DNA of 46,454 nt from Anaerolineales bacterium (GCA_016789225.1 JAEURI010000011.1:1-46454), one strand, 5' to 3'; counted from the first letter of the stretch, positions 1 to 8,554 are shown. Notes: generated by a model from the sequence alone, not told the origin. Translations and numbers: made by a program.

Positions 1-24
1 GCAGACAGGCGAAAAGAGTTGCGG

Positions 25-384
25 CTATTTATATTTTCTACCCTCTAAATAATTAGCAATCGCTGCATACAAAAGAAAAACACCCAGGGCCATGAATAAG
101 GCGGCTTGCAATCCGAGCCATTTCAACTGCCACCAGCCAAAACCCACAAAGGCCAGGCCGACCAGACCGTAGAAAGTGAAGTTCCTCATATAGACCGAGC
201 CGACCCGTTCCGATTGGAAGAGGTTGCGGGCTGCCAGCGTTTCAAATTTGTGAACTTCATCCTCGTGGCGGTTCTTGCAGGCAATCACGTCATCCACGAC
301 GGCGGCACAATCGGAGCAAAGTCCACGCTGGCAGTATTTGCATGTGCCAATGGCAGGAGAGCTGGGATGGTAAAAACAGTTCAT
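25..384 (-). CDS. Small membrane protein with N-terminal B-box-like zinc finger
   Basis: 119 aa. The N-terminus holds a Cys/His cluster (C3, H6, C15, C18, C23, C26, C36, H40) spaced like a B-box-type zinc finger. Two hydrophobic segments follow (roughly residues 68-85 and 90-108) and a basic tail. An in-frame ATG lies 13 codons upstream at 423, but the start at 384 has GAGGAA a few bases ahead and begins exactly at the zinc-finger module, so it is preferred. It is the last gene of a minus-strand operon headed by the WYL regulator, 59 bp after the GyrI-like gene. The finger probably faces the cytoplasm and binds protein or metal. Its function is unknown. Confidence 0.72.
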   Translation of the reverse strand: MNCFYHPSSPAIGTCKYCQRGLCSDCAAVVDDVIACKNRHEDEVHKFETLAARNLFQSERVGSVYMRNFTFYGLVGLAFVGFGWWQLKWLGLQAALFMALGVFLLYAAIANYLEGRKYK

Positions 385-393
385 GGATTCCTC

Positions 394-446
394 GTTTGAA
401 TGTTCGAAGGTTTGAACGTCCAAACGCTTTAACTTTCAGACCTTCA
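394..446. repeat. Short run of TTTGAA/TTCAAA words
   Basis: This spacer between the zinc-finger gene and the GyrI-like gene contains repeated GTTTGAA, TTCGAA and TTCAAAC words in both orientations. It looks like a small dispersed or slippage-prone intergenic repeat. No function can be assigned, and the resemblance may be partly chance in a short AT-rich spacer. Confidence 0.35.
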
Positions 447-1091
447 AACTTTTACAACCGGATGTCTTAACACCGTCTTCATTTTATCAGGTGCAGCCTT
501 GCGCGGGTCACTGAGATAGATTTCGTGATGCCTACCATTTGGGCTGGCAATGTTATCTTTCAAGCCGTTCTCGGCCATGAATTCGTGCATCCGTTCGAGA
601 GTGGCGGGTTCTGTGTCGTAGGGTCCGATGTGCATGGTTTGCACGCATAAGCCTTCTTCATAATAAGCCAGCCTGGCTTTTGATAGATGCTCGCTATCGC
701 CTTTCTTTTTTCGGACTTGCTCACGCGCCTCTTCGAAGATCTCCGGTGTAACGATCTCCGGCTGAAGGATCATAAGTGTGTAGAACCAGTTATCTTTTTT
801 GAAGATATCAAACTTGCCGTCTTCCACCCACCACAAACCCTCCAGAGCCATGACGGGATATTCAATAGCGTTGGTCTTGCGCTTCTTGAACATGAACTTA
901 AGCGTGTAAGACAAGCTGTACAATGCCATGGTGGCATTGGCGAAGGCAGGTGACTTGCCCGGCTCGGAACCTTTCTCGATATAGCCGTCGATCATGGCGA
1001 ATTGCAGGTTTGGAACTTGCACCGCCTCGATCTTCTTCGCCGAGGGCTGATACAAATATTTGAGCTGTTTCTTCAGGTCGAGAGTTTTCAT
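444..1091 (-). CDS. GyrI-like small-molecule-binding domain protein
   Basis: 215 aa. The sequence matches the GyrI-like/SOUL-type ligand-binding fold seen in effector domains of multidrug regulators such as BmrR and Rob. It has the N-terminal leader typical of stand-alone versions (Lys/Leu-rich, then QVPNLQFAMIDG) and a C-terminal half with MHIGPYDTEPATLERMHEF and HHEIYLSDPRK. There is no DNA-binding domain, so it should act as a binding or scavenging protein, or as a hydrolase of the kind proposed for some family members. The start at 1091 has AGGAGC/AAAGGA upstream and lies 1 bp from the stop of the acetyltransferase gene, implying co-translation. Its place in a WYL-led operon suggests a role in response to small toxic compounds, which is an inference. 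Confidence 0.85.
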   Translation of the reverse strand: MKTLDLKKQLKYLYQPSAKKIEAVQVPNLQFAMIDGYIEKGSEPGKSPAFANATMALYSLSYTLKFMFKKRKTNAIEYPVMALEGLWWVEDGKFDIFKKDNWFYTLMILQPEIVTPEIFEEAREQVRKKKGDSEHLSKARLAYYEEGLCVQTMHIGPYDTEPATLERMHEFMAENGLKDNIASPNGRHHEIYLSDPRKAAPDKMKTVLRHPVVKV

Positions 1092-1092
1092 G

Positions 1093-1872
1093 TTATTTTC
1101 CTTTGCTCCTTTCTTGAAGCAGTTTGTCGAAATCTTTTTCAAGCAGATATTGATAGGCGAGAGGCTTGCCGTCCAGGACCGTGCCGAAGACGCCGTAGGC
1201 AAACGGAGAACGCTCCTGCACTTCCCTGGCAGATTTCAACTCTACCACCCTGGATTTGATGCCGCGCGCTTCCGCAAAGGATAGAATGCCACTCGTCGCG
1301 TTTTCGATGTAGGGGCACTGCGGGGTGCGAATGACCGTCAACCCACGACCGAAGGCCCGAGCGCGCTCCTCCCAATCAGATGGAAGACCCGGCTCCGGCG
1401 CGGACCCGAAGCGCTTGACCATCCATTGAAACGACGGCGGCGCTGAATCCACTTCGCTGAATCCGTTGCGCTCGAAGATTTCCTTGCCAACGAGCCAGGT
1501 GTGGCTGCTGGTGAGCATGGCAACGCCTTTCATCTTTTGTGCGCGGGCATCCCTGATACATTCTTCGATCAGGACTTTTCCATAGCCCTTGCCTTTGCCT
1601 TTTCCCACCACCCACAGGCAGTGAATGACCATGTAGCCCTTGGCGTGGACCGCGCGCCATGCAAACTCGCCAGGAATATATTCGATGAAAGCAGTGTCGC
1701 GCCCGCCGATCTCGTGGATGACCTTGATCTTCATCCCTTCGGCAAACCGTGCTTCGAGCCAGTCGCGTTTTTGTTTGTAACCCGGTTCTTTGCGCTTGCT
1801 CATGTAGCAGAAGAACCCGGCTTCATCCACGTTGCTTGCGTCTACAGTTTTGATTTCGTAGTTGTCTTTCAT
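1093..1872 (-). CDS. GNAT acetyltransferase with C-terminal YoaP-like domain
   Basis: 259 aa. Residues 1-150 form a GNAT fold; the acetyl-CoA loop is visible as GKGKGKGYGKVLIEE near residue 90. The C-terminal part (about 170-255, with TPQCPYIENATSGI) matches the YoaP-like extension found on some Firmicutes and Chloroflexi acetyltransferases. The substrate is unknown. GNAT proteins of this type transfer an acetyl group to an amine on a small molecule or protein. The gene sits between the hydrolase (14 bp gap) and the GyrI-like gene (1 bp gap), so it belongs to the WYL-led operon. The QCPY motif is reminiscent of thioredoxin-like folds, but only one Cys is present there. Confidence 0.83.
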   Translation of the reverse strand: MKDNYEIKTVDASNVDEAGFFCYMSKRKEPGYKQKRDWLEARFAEGMKIKVIHEIGGRDTAFIEYIPGEFAWRAVHAKGYMVIHCLWVVGKGKGKGYGKVLIEECIRDARAQKMKGVAMLTSSHTWLVGKEIFERNGFSEVDSAPPSFQWMVKRFGSAPEPGLPSDWEERARAFGRGLTVIRTPQCPYIENATSGILSFAEARGIKSRVVELKSAREVQERSPFAYGVFGTVLDGKPLAYQYLLEKDFDKLLQERSKGK

Positions 1873-1886
1873 AGTATGCCTTTTGA

Positions 1887-2951
1887 CTATTCCAATGTTG
1901 ACAGAAATTCCTCGATGAGCCTGGCGAAGTCATCAGGTTGTTCTTCGAATGAGAAGTGACTTGCGTTTTCGATCACGACAAATTGTGTGTTGGGAAATGC
2001 CTCTTCGTACATGCGGCTGGCGGCTTCGCTTTGAAGGTCATTCGCGCCATGCATGACCAGTACTGGCACGGTGACATTTTTCAGCGCGGCGCGGTAATCA
2101 TGCTGTTGACCCATGCTGAGATATTGAGCCCATATCATCCAGCCGCCGGATTTTCCCTGCGCTGGCATCTGAGCGGGGACGTCCACAACCTGCACGTAAT
2201 ACTCCCCGAATTGCTCGTTCATCCCCACCAGGTCTTCTTCCGACTTTTGGAAGAGCGCATTGAAATCCATATACTCTGCCATGAACTCGTCGAATTCCGC
2301 TTGTTGATCGGCGGGCAGTTTTTCACGCACAGAGGCGAACAAGTCGCTTTCTGCGTCTGGCTGTGGCATGACCAGCATATTTGCAGGTGAGATCAAGACC
2401 AATGCCTCGACATGTTCAGGGAATTCCGCCGCATAAAGCGAAGCCAGGAAGCCGCCCCATGAATGTCCAATCAGAATTAACTTGTCGTCGCCCAAAATCT
2501 GTCGGATGCGCTCGACGTCTGCGATTTGCGCTCCCAAGCCCAGGGTGCGGTCGAGTGTCATCATGTTTTCATACATGTTCTGCGACTCGAAGCGGTCAAT
2601 CGGGCGCGTGGACTCGCCACAGCCGCGTTGGTCGTAGTAGTGAAAGCGGAATTCGCCAGTCAGCGGTGCGAGTCCGCTCATGGGTTCGAGGAACGGCATC
2701 CCTGGCCCGCCGTGAATGACCAAAACGTTTCGGCCTTCTCCCACGGCAAAGTGGGTGAGTTCGATGTTTGATGCGACGAGCCACGTTTGACTACCATCTG
2801 GCTGGTCGGGAGGTGTGAGCGCCGCGCCCATCTCCCGTACCATGCCAGGTTTATACAATGGCTGGGTGGACATGTACCAAAACCCACCCGCGACCACTCC
2901 GATGACAAGTAGAAGCACCCCCAATAGGATGAAGATCATTTTGCGTTTCAT
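1887..2951 (-). CDS. Membrane-anchored alpha/beta hydrolase, proline iminopeptidase-like
   Basis: 354 aa. An N-terminal signal anchor (residues 5-26) suggests an extracytoplasmic, membrane-tethered enzyme. The catalytic domain shows the oxyanion motif HGGPG (80-84), the DQRGCGES strand, the nucleophile elbow GHSWGG with Ser164, Asp305 in HGANDLQ and His332 in NASHFSF, so the triad is complete. The HGGPG/DQRGCG combination is typical of proline iminopeptidase-type members (peptidase S33), but the substrate could equally be an ester or amide drug. It lies 21 bp after the preceding operon gene and 14 bp before the acetyltransferase gene. Confidence 0.85.
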   Translation of the reverse strand: MKRKMIFILLGVLLLVIGVVAGGFWYMSTQPLYKPGMVREMGAALTPPDQPDGSQTWLVASNIELTHFAVGEGRNVLVIHGGPGMPFLEPMSGLAPLTGEFRFHYYDQRGCGESTRPIDRFESQNMYENMMTLDRTLGLGAQIADVERIRQILGDDKLILIGHSWGGFLASLYAAEFPEHVEALVLISPANMLVMPQPDAESDLFASVREKLPADQQAEFDEFMAEYMDFNALFQKSEEDLVGMNEQFGEYYVQVVDVPAQMPAQGKSGGWMIWAQYLSMGQQHDYRAALKNVTVPVLVMHGANDLQSEAASRMYEEAFPNTQFVVIENASHFSFEEQPDDFARLIEEFLSTLE

Positions 2952-2972
2952 TTTGTTCCTTTCAAAGGACAG

Positions 2973-3947
2973 TTAGCTTGCACCGCTCCTTTTCGAAATT
3001 CGTTGTACGAAAAACGTCAGCCCTTGTGACGGGATTTTCTTCTGGCTGAAGTCCCAATCCTTCCATGCCGTCCACACGGATTCGGGGATATAGCGGCCAT
3101 CCCCATCGGCTTTTGATTCGACGAGGCTCACCATTTCCTTGAAGCGTTTATCTTTCCGCGCCGGTTTGAAATGGCTCAAGATATCCAAGACGTGCAGAAT
3201 GTCGTACCAGAAGAGTGGCGCTTTTAACTTGCAGAAGTCTGTGCCCATGAAGAACATGTAGGGATGTTCTTCCTTGCTGTTATCCCAAAGTGACAGCAAA
3301 GTTTCCACGCCGATCTTGGCAGATTTGCTCTCGTGCAGTTCCGGCACGTGTGCCAACACATTCAACATGACCAGCGTGGCATACGGACAGGGGTCATCCT
3401 TGCGCCCAGGCCCGCGGAATTTTCCCAACTCCGGTGAGACGGCGCAGGGCCAGCCGTTGTCGCGGATAAGACCATTCAAATATTCGATTGCAGTTTGCAC
3501 GCGCGGGTCATGCAACATCCCCATTTTGATCAGGGACGAGACAATAATCGGCGCATCACACAAGGCCCAGGCCCATTCATCGTTTCCGCTGCCGCCGAAG
3601 TGTTCAGGGATATTCATGGGCAGTTGAAAGGGACCTTGTTTGGATCGATGCTTCATCACTTTTGCCACGATCTTTTTCACTGGTGGGTCGCTGATGGTCA
3701 ATCCCAAATCTGCGACGAAGCTCAATTTATGAAATGACTGGCTTGCGGATTTATGACTGTTTAATACAGTGCCAGGCCAGTTGTTCAATTCTGTCAACAA
3801 GGCTTTGATCTTTGAGTCTGCTAGCATTGCTTTGCGTGTTGCCATCACTTGCGAATCATTCTGCGGCTGTTCGAGCAAATCGACCCGTGTGCGATACACG
3901 ACCCAGGGCTCACCTTGTAAAAGCCAGTCGATCGTTTTGCTGTTCAT
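2973..3947 (-). CDS. Conserved protein with squalene-cyclase-like helical repeats, function unknown
   Basis: 324 aa, no signal peptide and no membrane segment. Repeated helical units with motifs such as NGWPCAVSPELGKFRGPGRKDDPCPYAT and WYDILHVLDIL resemble the alpha/alpha toroid of prenyltransferase/squalene-cyclase-like proteins, but no cyclase acid motif (DxDD or DCTA type) is visible. It begins with an ATGA overlap with the upstream WYL regulator gene, so the two are translationally coupled and probably functionally linked. A catalytic role cannot be assigned from sequence alone. Confidence 0.75.
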   Translation of the reverse strand: MNSKTIDWLLQGEPWVVYRTRVDLLEQPQNDSQVMATRKAMLADSKIKALLTELNNWPGTVLNSHKSASQSFHKLSFVADLGLTISDPPVKKIVAKVMKHRSKQGPFQLPMNIPEHFGGSGNDEWAWALCDAPIIVSSLIKMGMLHDPRVQTAIEYLNGLIRDNGWPCAVSPELGKFRGPGRKDDPCPYATLVMLNVLAHVPELHESKSAKIGVETLLSLWDNSKEEHPYMFFMGTDFCKLKAPLFWYDILHVLDILSHFKPARKDKRFKEMVSLVESKADGDGRYIPESVWTAWKDWDFSQKKIPSQGLTFFVQRISKRSGAS

Positions 3948-4900
3948 GGTGTGTATTTCCTTGCGGTTGCCTCAAGCCATTCCGCGACCATGATTCTTAA
4001 TTCTTGCGGCTCCAGCACTTCCACAGCGGGACCATAGGCCAATGCTGTGCTCGCTGCCCATTCAAGCGTGGGGTAGGGGAATGTGACGTCCACCGAGCCA
4101 TCCGCTTGTGGTTCAACCGTCCCCCAATAGGAATGATTTCCTGCGACGATGTTTGCAGATGCAGGGTCAAAGCGCAGGCGGGCGGTGACCTGCGGCTGTG
4201 CCTGCATCTCATTCTTTATATATTCCTGCAAGTCGAAGTCGGGAGATTTAGTAAAGGGGATATCCAACAACGCGACTTCGGAAATGCGGTCGACACGGAA
4301 GGTGCGGATCTCCTTGCGCACATGACAAAACCCGATCACATACCACCAGCCCCAACGGTGAACAAGCCCATACGGGTCCAGCCCGCGCTCGGCGGGATGT
4401 GGAACCTGATTGCCCTGATACTTCATGCTCACACTGCGGTGCTCACGGATGGCGCGGCGTAGTTTTTCGAGGATGGGAGTTTGCGTTTTCAGGTCGGCGC
4501 GATTCATTCCTGTTGCCATCAGCGACCCGCGTGCCCATGCCACCTCGCGGACTTGTTCCTCGGGCAGCAAGTTTTCCAATTTTGCCAGCGCCCCGTGCGC
4601 GGCTTCACGATACAAATCGCCCCATAATTCCTGCACCAGACCAGTTCCCAAAACCACCGTGACGGCTTCTTCCAACGTAAAAACCAATGGTGGCATTTTG
4701 TATCCACGCACAAGCGAAAATCCGCCATAAGGTCCGCGCTCTGAGTAGACCGGGATTCCCATTTCATCCAGCATCTCGAAATAACGGTGGATGGTCCGCA
4801 AGGAAACGCCAAGTTTCTCTGCCAATTCCGAAGCCTTTTGATTCGGCTGGTTTTGCAGAAGGAAAATGAGTGTGATGAGGCGGGTGGCGGTGTTGGTCAT
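3944..4900 (-). CDS. WYL-domain transcriptional regulator (YafY type)
   Basis: 318 aa. Residues 1-60 carry a DeoR/HTH_11-type winged helix (ASELAEKLGVSLRTIHRYFEML). The central part with GLDPYGLVHRWGWWYVIGFC is the WYL ligand-sensing domain, and the C-terminal WCX extension ends with EWLEATARKY. Such regulators bind a ligand or nucleic acid through WYL and control neighbouring genes. Its stop overlaps the next gene as ATGA, and at least five genes follow closely. The start at 4900 has AGGA 8 nt upstream. A perfect 17-bp inverted repeat lies 23 bp upstream and is a good candidate autoregulatory operator. Confidence 0.9.
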   Translation of the reverse strand: MTNTATRLITLIFLLQNQPNQKASELAEKLGVSLRTIHRYFEMLDEMGIPVYSERGPYGGFSLVRGYKMPPLVFTLEEAVTVVLGTGLVQELWGDLYREAAHGALAKLENLLPEEQVREVAWARGSLMATGMNRADLKTQTPILEKLRRAIREHRSVSMKYQGNQVPHPAERGLDPYGLVHRWGWWYVIGFCHVRKEIRTFRVDRISEVALLDIPFTKSPDFDLQEYIKNEMQAQPQVTARLRFDPASANIVAGNHSYWGTVEPQADGSVDVTFPYPTLEWAASTALAYGPAVEVLEPQELRIMVAEWLEATARKYTP

Positions 4901-4922
4901 GTGTCACATCCTGGTTAAATAT

Positions 4923-4961
4923 AAAGTGGGTATATGTCAAATTATGACATATACCCACTTT
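4923..4961. promoter_or_regulatory. Perfect 17-bp inverted repeat, candidate WYL-regulator operator
   Basis: The arms AAAGTGGGTATATGTCA (4923-4939) and TGACATATACCCACTTT (4945-4961) are perfect reverse complements separated by 5 bp. The element lies between the dinB stop and the WYL regulator start (4900). It is AT-rich with no T-run tail, so it fits an operator better than an intrinsic terminator, although it could do both. On the minus strand a TTGACA and a TATATT overlap or flank it, but they are only 11 bp apart, so no promoter is claimed. Confidence 0.7.
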
Positions 4962-4979
4962 GGGAAAATACCAATATTT

Positions 4980-6137
4980 CTACCCTTTTCTGATGACATC
5001 CTTCCCATATTTCTCTTGCAGCTGATCGACCACTTCCTGCAACTTGCGGGACTTTTCGCTTCCCACGTCCCATAAGCTGAGTTGACGGACCGGGGCTCCG
5101 ATTCCGCTGACACCGACTCCGAGCAGGCGCACGGCTTGATTTGGCTTTCGGACGGTGTTCATCAGTTTGACCGCCGCGCGATAAATTTCGTCTTCGTTGT
5201 CAGTGGAGGTAGGTAATGTGACTTGCCTGGTCAGCGTGGTGAAATCGGGCCAGCGGATCTTGATCTTTACGGTCTTCCCGGCGAGGTCGTTTCTGCGTAA
5301 TTGCCGGGCCACCTCGTGTGCCTGTTCGCGCAATGTTTTTTCGAGCGTCTTCTCATCGCTGATGTCCACGTTGAAGGTGGTTTCCTGGCTGATAGATTTG
5401 GTTTCAGATTCGGTGCTGACCGGGCGACTGTCGATGCCATGCGCATGCTGCCAGAGGTCGCGTCCGTTTTCGCCGAATAAACTGACTAATTCTTTTTCGG
5501 GCCAGTTGGCGATATCGCCTATGGTATGAATGCCAAGCTCGGCTAATCTTGCGTTCGTTTTGGGACCCACACCCCAGAGCATATCTGCGGGTAGGGGAGA
5601 GAGGAATTTTGCTTCTTCACCGGCAGGGACGACGGTGAAGCCGAACGGCGGCTCATTCTTCTTTTTGCTGGACTTTTTGCCGACCTCGGTGGCGATCTTT
5701 GCCACGAGTTTGTTGGACGCAATGCCAATGCTCGAGGGTAGATTCAGCTCGGTTCGTATGGCAGTTTGCAGGTCGAGTGCGAGGCGGGCGGCGGGTTGGG
5801 AAATATCCGAGATGTCGAGAAAGGCTTCGTCAATGGAAATCTGTTCCACGAGGGGAGTCAGGTTGTGTAATTTTTCCATCACCTTTTCGGAATATTCACT
5901 ATAAAGATGATGCCTGCCGGGCACGATGATCAGATGCCTGCACAAACGCACCGCGCGAGACATGGGCATGGCGCTGCGGATTCCCAACGCGCGGGCGGCA
6001 TACGAACAGGATGCAACCACACCTCGTTCATCGGGCTTGCCGCCAACGGCGAAAGGCTTACCGCGTAAATCGGGATTTTGGATTTCTTCGACCGAACAGT
6101 AGAAGGCGTCCAGGTCGAGATGCAGGATCGTGCGCAT
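4980..6137 (-). CDS. dinB: DNA polymerase IV (Y-family)
   Basis: 385 aa, normal length for DinB. Catalytic carboxylates are present: Asp8 in LDLDAFY and Asp103-Glu104 in SIDEAFLDIS. The thumb helix-hairpin-helix region (LPADMLWGVGPKTNARLAELGI) and the little-finger domain follow. It performs error-prone translesion synthesis on damaged DNA. The C-terminus (from about 360, WDVGSEKSRKLQEVVDQL) is the usual tail but no clear beta-clamp motif is evident. TATAAT lies only 6 nt before the ATG and there is no Shine-Dalgarno sequence, so the mRNA is probably leaderless. No LexA-type operator was recognised. Confidence 0.95.
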   Translation of the reverse strand: MRTILHLDLDAFYCSVEEIQNPDLRGKPFAVGGKPDERGVVASCSYAARALGIRSAMPMSRAVRLCRHLIIVPGRHHLYSEYSEKVMEKLHNLTPLVEQISIDEAFLDISDISQPAARLALDLQTAIRTELNLPSSIGIASNKLVAKIATEVGKKSSKKKNEPPFGFTVVPAGEEAKFLSPLPADMLWGVGPKTNARLAELGIHTIGDIANWPEKELVSLFGENGRDLWQHAHGIDSRPVSTESETKSISQETTFNVDISDEKTLEKTLREQAHEVARQLRRNDLAGKTVKIKIRWPDFTTLTRQVTLPTSTDNEDEIYRAAVKLMNTVRKPNQAVRLLGVGVSGIGAPVRQLSLWDVGSEKSRKLQEVVDQLQEKYGKDVIRKG

Positions 6138-6143
6138 GGGCCG

Positions 6144-6149
6144 ATTATA
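6144..6149 (-). promoter_or_regulatory. -10 box of dinB (leaderless start)
   Basis: TATAAT on the minus strand ends 6 nt before the dinB ATG (TATAAT-CGGCCC-ATG). Transcription starting about 7 nt downstream would begin at the A of the start codon. The -35 region is weak. Confidence 0.6.
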
Positions 6150-6212
6150 GTGTATGGTTGGAGCAGGCTAAAAATAGGAGAAATTGACCATGAAATTGTT
6201 TTGGTTTCATTA

Positions 6213-6241
6213 TTGAACATTTGTTAAAGAAAAGTTATACT
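6213..6241 (+). promoter_or_regulatory. Sigma-70-type promoter of the NBR1-Ig gene
   Basis: TTGAAC (6213-6218) and TATACT (6236-6241) are separated by exactly 17 bp, close to the TTGACA/TATAAT consensus. The predicted start near 6248 leaves a leader of about 70 nt before the ATG at 6320, which has its own strong ribosome-binding site. Confidence 0.65.
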
Positions 6242-6319
6242 AGAGGGTAGCGTATAGTCATACGGAACTTTTCAAAGTAATTTTCGTCATTATTTCTGTA
6301 GTGACTGATGGAGGAAGAA

Positions 6320-8506
6320 ATGAAACCTGTAACCCGCTTTACTGCGATGTTGCTTTTACTGGCGGTTCTGCTGACCCTCACGCCGGGAGCAACATCCACC
6401 GCAAGTGCTGCGGCCTGCTATTGGGCACAGTTCGTTGCGGATGTCACCATCCCGGATGGTACTAATTTTGCCGCGAACACAGCATTCAAGAAAACCTGGC
6501 GTATCAAGAATATCGGAACCTGCGCCTGGAGCAGCGCCGATGTTTCCCTGATCTTCGATAGTGGGGAACGTATGGGAGCACCCGCCTCGCTTGCCTTGCC
6601 GACCACTGTTAACCCCGGCCAGACTGTGGATATCACCGTGGACATGACCTCGCCCAGTGCGGCCGGCCATTACTTTGGATATTGGAAGTTCAAGAGCGCG
6701 CAAGGTGCTGTTTTTGGCATCGGCTCCACAGCCAATAAATCCTTCTGGGTTGAGATCTATGTGGCCTCCTCTGCCGGGACCGGCTATGACTTTACCGCAA
6801 ATGCTGCTTCGGCTGCATGGTCGAGCGGAGTCGGCGCTTTGACCTTCCCTGGAACAGATGGAAATGCCAACGGCTTTGGTTTAAGTCAGTCCGCGCCGAA
6901 ACTTGAGAGCGGTGTGACTTCGGCCCAGGCGGGTTTATTGTTTGCTCCGAACAATATCACCAATGGATATGTTCAGGCATCCTACCCTGCCTTCCGCGTT
7001 CAAAATGGGGATCGCTTCCAGGCGACCATCGGCTGTGAACAAGGCGCCACGACCTGTTATGTGGCCTACAGCCTGAACTATCAGATCGGAACCGGGCCGG
7101 TCAAGACCTTATGGACCTTCCGCGAAAAATATGAAGGTTGGACATATAACGTCAATGTCAACCTGAGTCCCCTTGCCAATCAGGATGTCAAGTTTATCCT
7201 CCTGGTTTCTGCCTATGGTTCCCCGGCAGGTGACCGTGCCTTATGGGTGAACCCGGTCATCTCCCGCGCGGGAGGCGGTACCACTTCCACCGCCACACCG
7301 ACGGTGACGGGAACACCGCCTACCATCACACCGACCAGGACCGGAACCGTCCAGCCCAATGCCTGTGACCGTGCTCAGTTCATCTCCGATGTTTCTGTGC
7401 CCGATGGTACCTCCTTTGCACCTGGCATCGGCTTTAACAAGACCTGGCGCTTGAAGAATGTTGGTACCTGCACCTGGACGAACTACAGCATCATGTTCGA
7501 CACCGGCGAAAAGATGGGCGGCCCCGATTCTGCCCTCATCCCGACCACGGTCGCACCCGGTCAGACGGTGGATGTAACCCTCCAATTGACCTCTCCCACC
7601 ACCGCAGGCACCTATCGCGGATATTGGAAGCTCAAGAACAATACTGGCGTTCCTTTTGGTATTGGCTCGGCTGGAACCAAGTCCTTCTGGGTCGAGATCA
7701 AGGTTTCTGGTACCGGAATCAACCCAGGCACGGCGACCGCCACGGCCACAGCAGGAACACAACCGGCAACGGTCACACCTGTGGCAGGCACCAGCTTCGA
7801 CTTTGCTGCGAATGCTTGTACAGCCACCTGGTATAGCGGAGCCGGTCAACTGCCGTGCCCTGGAACGGATAACGATGCCAAGGGTTTTATGCTCATCAAA
7901 AATCCGTCCAAGCTCGAGAATGGCACGACCGATAGCCGCACCAGTTTGCTGACCTTTCCACAAAATGTGAACAACGGATACATTCAGGGTATCTTCCCGG
8001 TGTATAAAGTGAAGGCTGGCGATAAATTCCGCGCCACGGTTGGCTGCGAAAACGGCGCCACCTCCTGCTATGTTGTCTTCCGTCTCGATTACTCCCTCGC
8101 CGGAACCTCCACCATTCAGACCCATTGGGCCTTTGTGGAGAAATACGAAGGCGGAGTTTACAATGCGGACATTGACCTTTCTTCACTGGCCGGAAAGGAT
8201 GTGAAGTTCATTCTCACCGTCCTCTCCACCGGGCCAGCTACCGGCGACCGCGCCATGTGGACGGCTCCCATCATTTACAACGCGTCTTCATCCGGGTCAA
8301 CGAACCCAACAGCCACCAACACGACGGCTCCAGTCAGCGCAACGCCTACGGCAACGACCGGACCCACCAGCACACCGACGGTTACCAACACAGTTCCTGT
8401 AGTTAGCGAGACGCCCACCGTCACCAACACGCCGGATGCCCCGACTGCGACCAGCACTAATACACTGGCACCATCCGAGACGCCGACCCCCACACCGACC
8501 CCGTAA
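6320..8506 (+). CDS. Secreted protein with two NBR1-type Ig-like domains and Thr/Pro-rich linkers
   Basis: 728 aa. A signal peptide (hydrophobic residues 8-22) precedes the first NBR1-type Ig-like domain (about 32-148: TFxxxKTWRIKNIGTCAW, GYWKFKSAQGAVFGIG). A beta-rich domain of about 150 aa follows (ATIGCEQGATTCYV, RALWVNP). After a Thr/Pro linker (about 320-350) the same pair repeats, with a second Ig-like domain (KTWRLKNVGTCTW) and a second beta-rich domain (ATVGCENGATSCYV). The tail from about 655 is almost pure Thr/Pro/Ser. The start at 6320 has GGAGG 5 nt upstream, better than the ATG at 6308. It is probably a surface or wall-associated adhesive protein; the function is not established. 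Confidence 0.85.
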   Translation: MKPVTRFTAMLLLLAVLLTLTPGATSTASAAACYWAQFVADVTIPDGTNFAANTAFKKTWRIKNIGTCAWSSADVSLIFDSGERMGAPASLALPTTVNPGQTVDITVDMTSPSAAGHYFGYWKFKSAQGAVFGIGSTANKSFWVEIYVASSAGTGYDFTANAASAAWSSGVGALTFPGTDGNANGFGLSQSAPKLESGVTSAQAGLLFAPNNITNGYVQASYPAFRVQNGDRFQATIGCEQGATTCYVAYSLNYQIGTGPVKTLWTFREKYEGWTYNVNVNLSPLANQDVKFILLVSAYGSPAGDRALWVNPVISRAGGGTTSTATPTVTGTPPTITPTRTGTVQPNACDRAQFISDVSVPDGTSFAPGIGFNKTWRLKNVGTCTWTNYSIMFDTGEKMGGPDSALIPTTVAPGQTVDVTLQLTSPTTAGTYRGYWKLKNNTGVPFGIGSAGTKSFWVEIKVSGTGINPGTATATATAGTQPATVTPVAGTSFDFAANACTATWYSGAGQLPCPGTDNDAKGFMLIKNPSKLENGTTDSRTSLLTFPQNVNNGYIQGIFPVYKVKAGDKFRATVGCENGATSCYVVFRLDYSLAGTSTIQTHWAFVEKYEGGVYNADIDLSSLAGKDVKFILTVLSTGPATGDRAMWTAPIIYNASSSGSTNPTATNTTAPVSATPTATTGPTSTPTVTNTVPVVSETPTVTNTPDAPTATSTNTLAPSETPTPTPTP

Positions 8507-8518
8507 CAACCTGAACGC

Positions 8519-8554
8519 AAAGTTCCCGCTGCCGAAAGCCAGCGGGAACTTTTT
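8519..8554 (+). terminator. Intrinsic terminator after the NBR1-Ig gene
   Basis: AAAGTTCCCGCTG (8519-8531) pairs perfectly with CAGCGGGAACTTT (8540-8552) around an 8-nt loop and is followed by more T residues. It sits 13 bp after the stop codon. Confidence 0.88.

Noticed and set aside
7241..8125. Long open frame of 294 codons on the minus strand inside the NBR1-Ig gene
   Set aside because: It lies fully antisense to a well-supported gene and has low-complexity, Gly/Arg-rich composition caused by the Thr/Pro repeats; no domain is visible.
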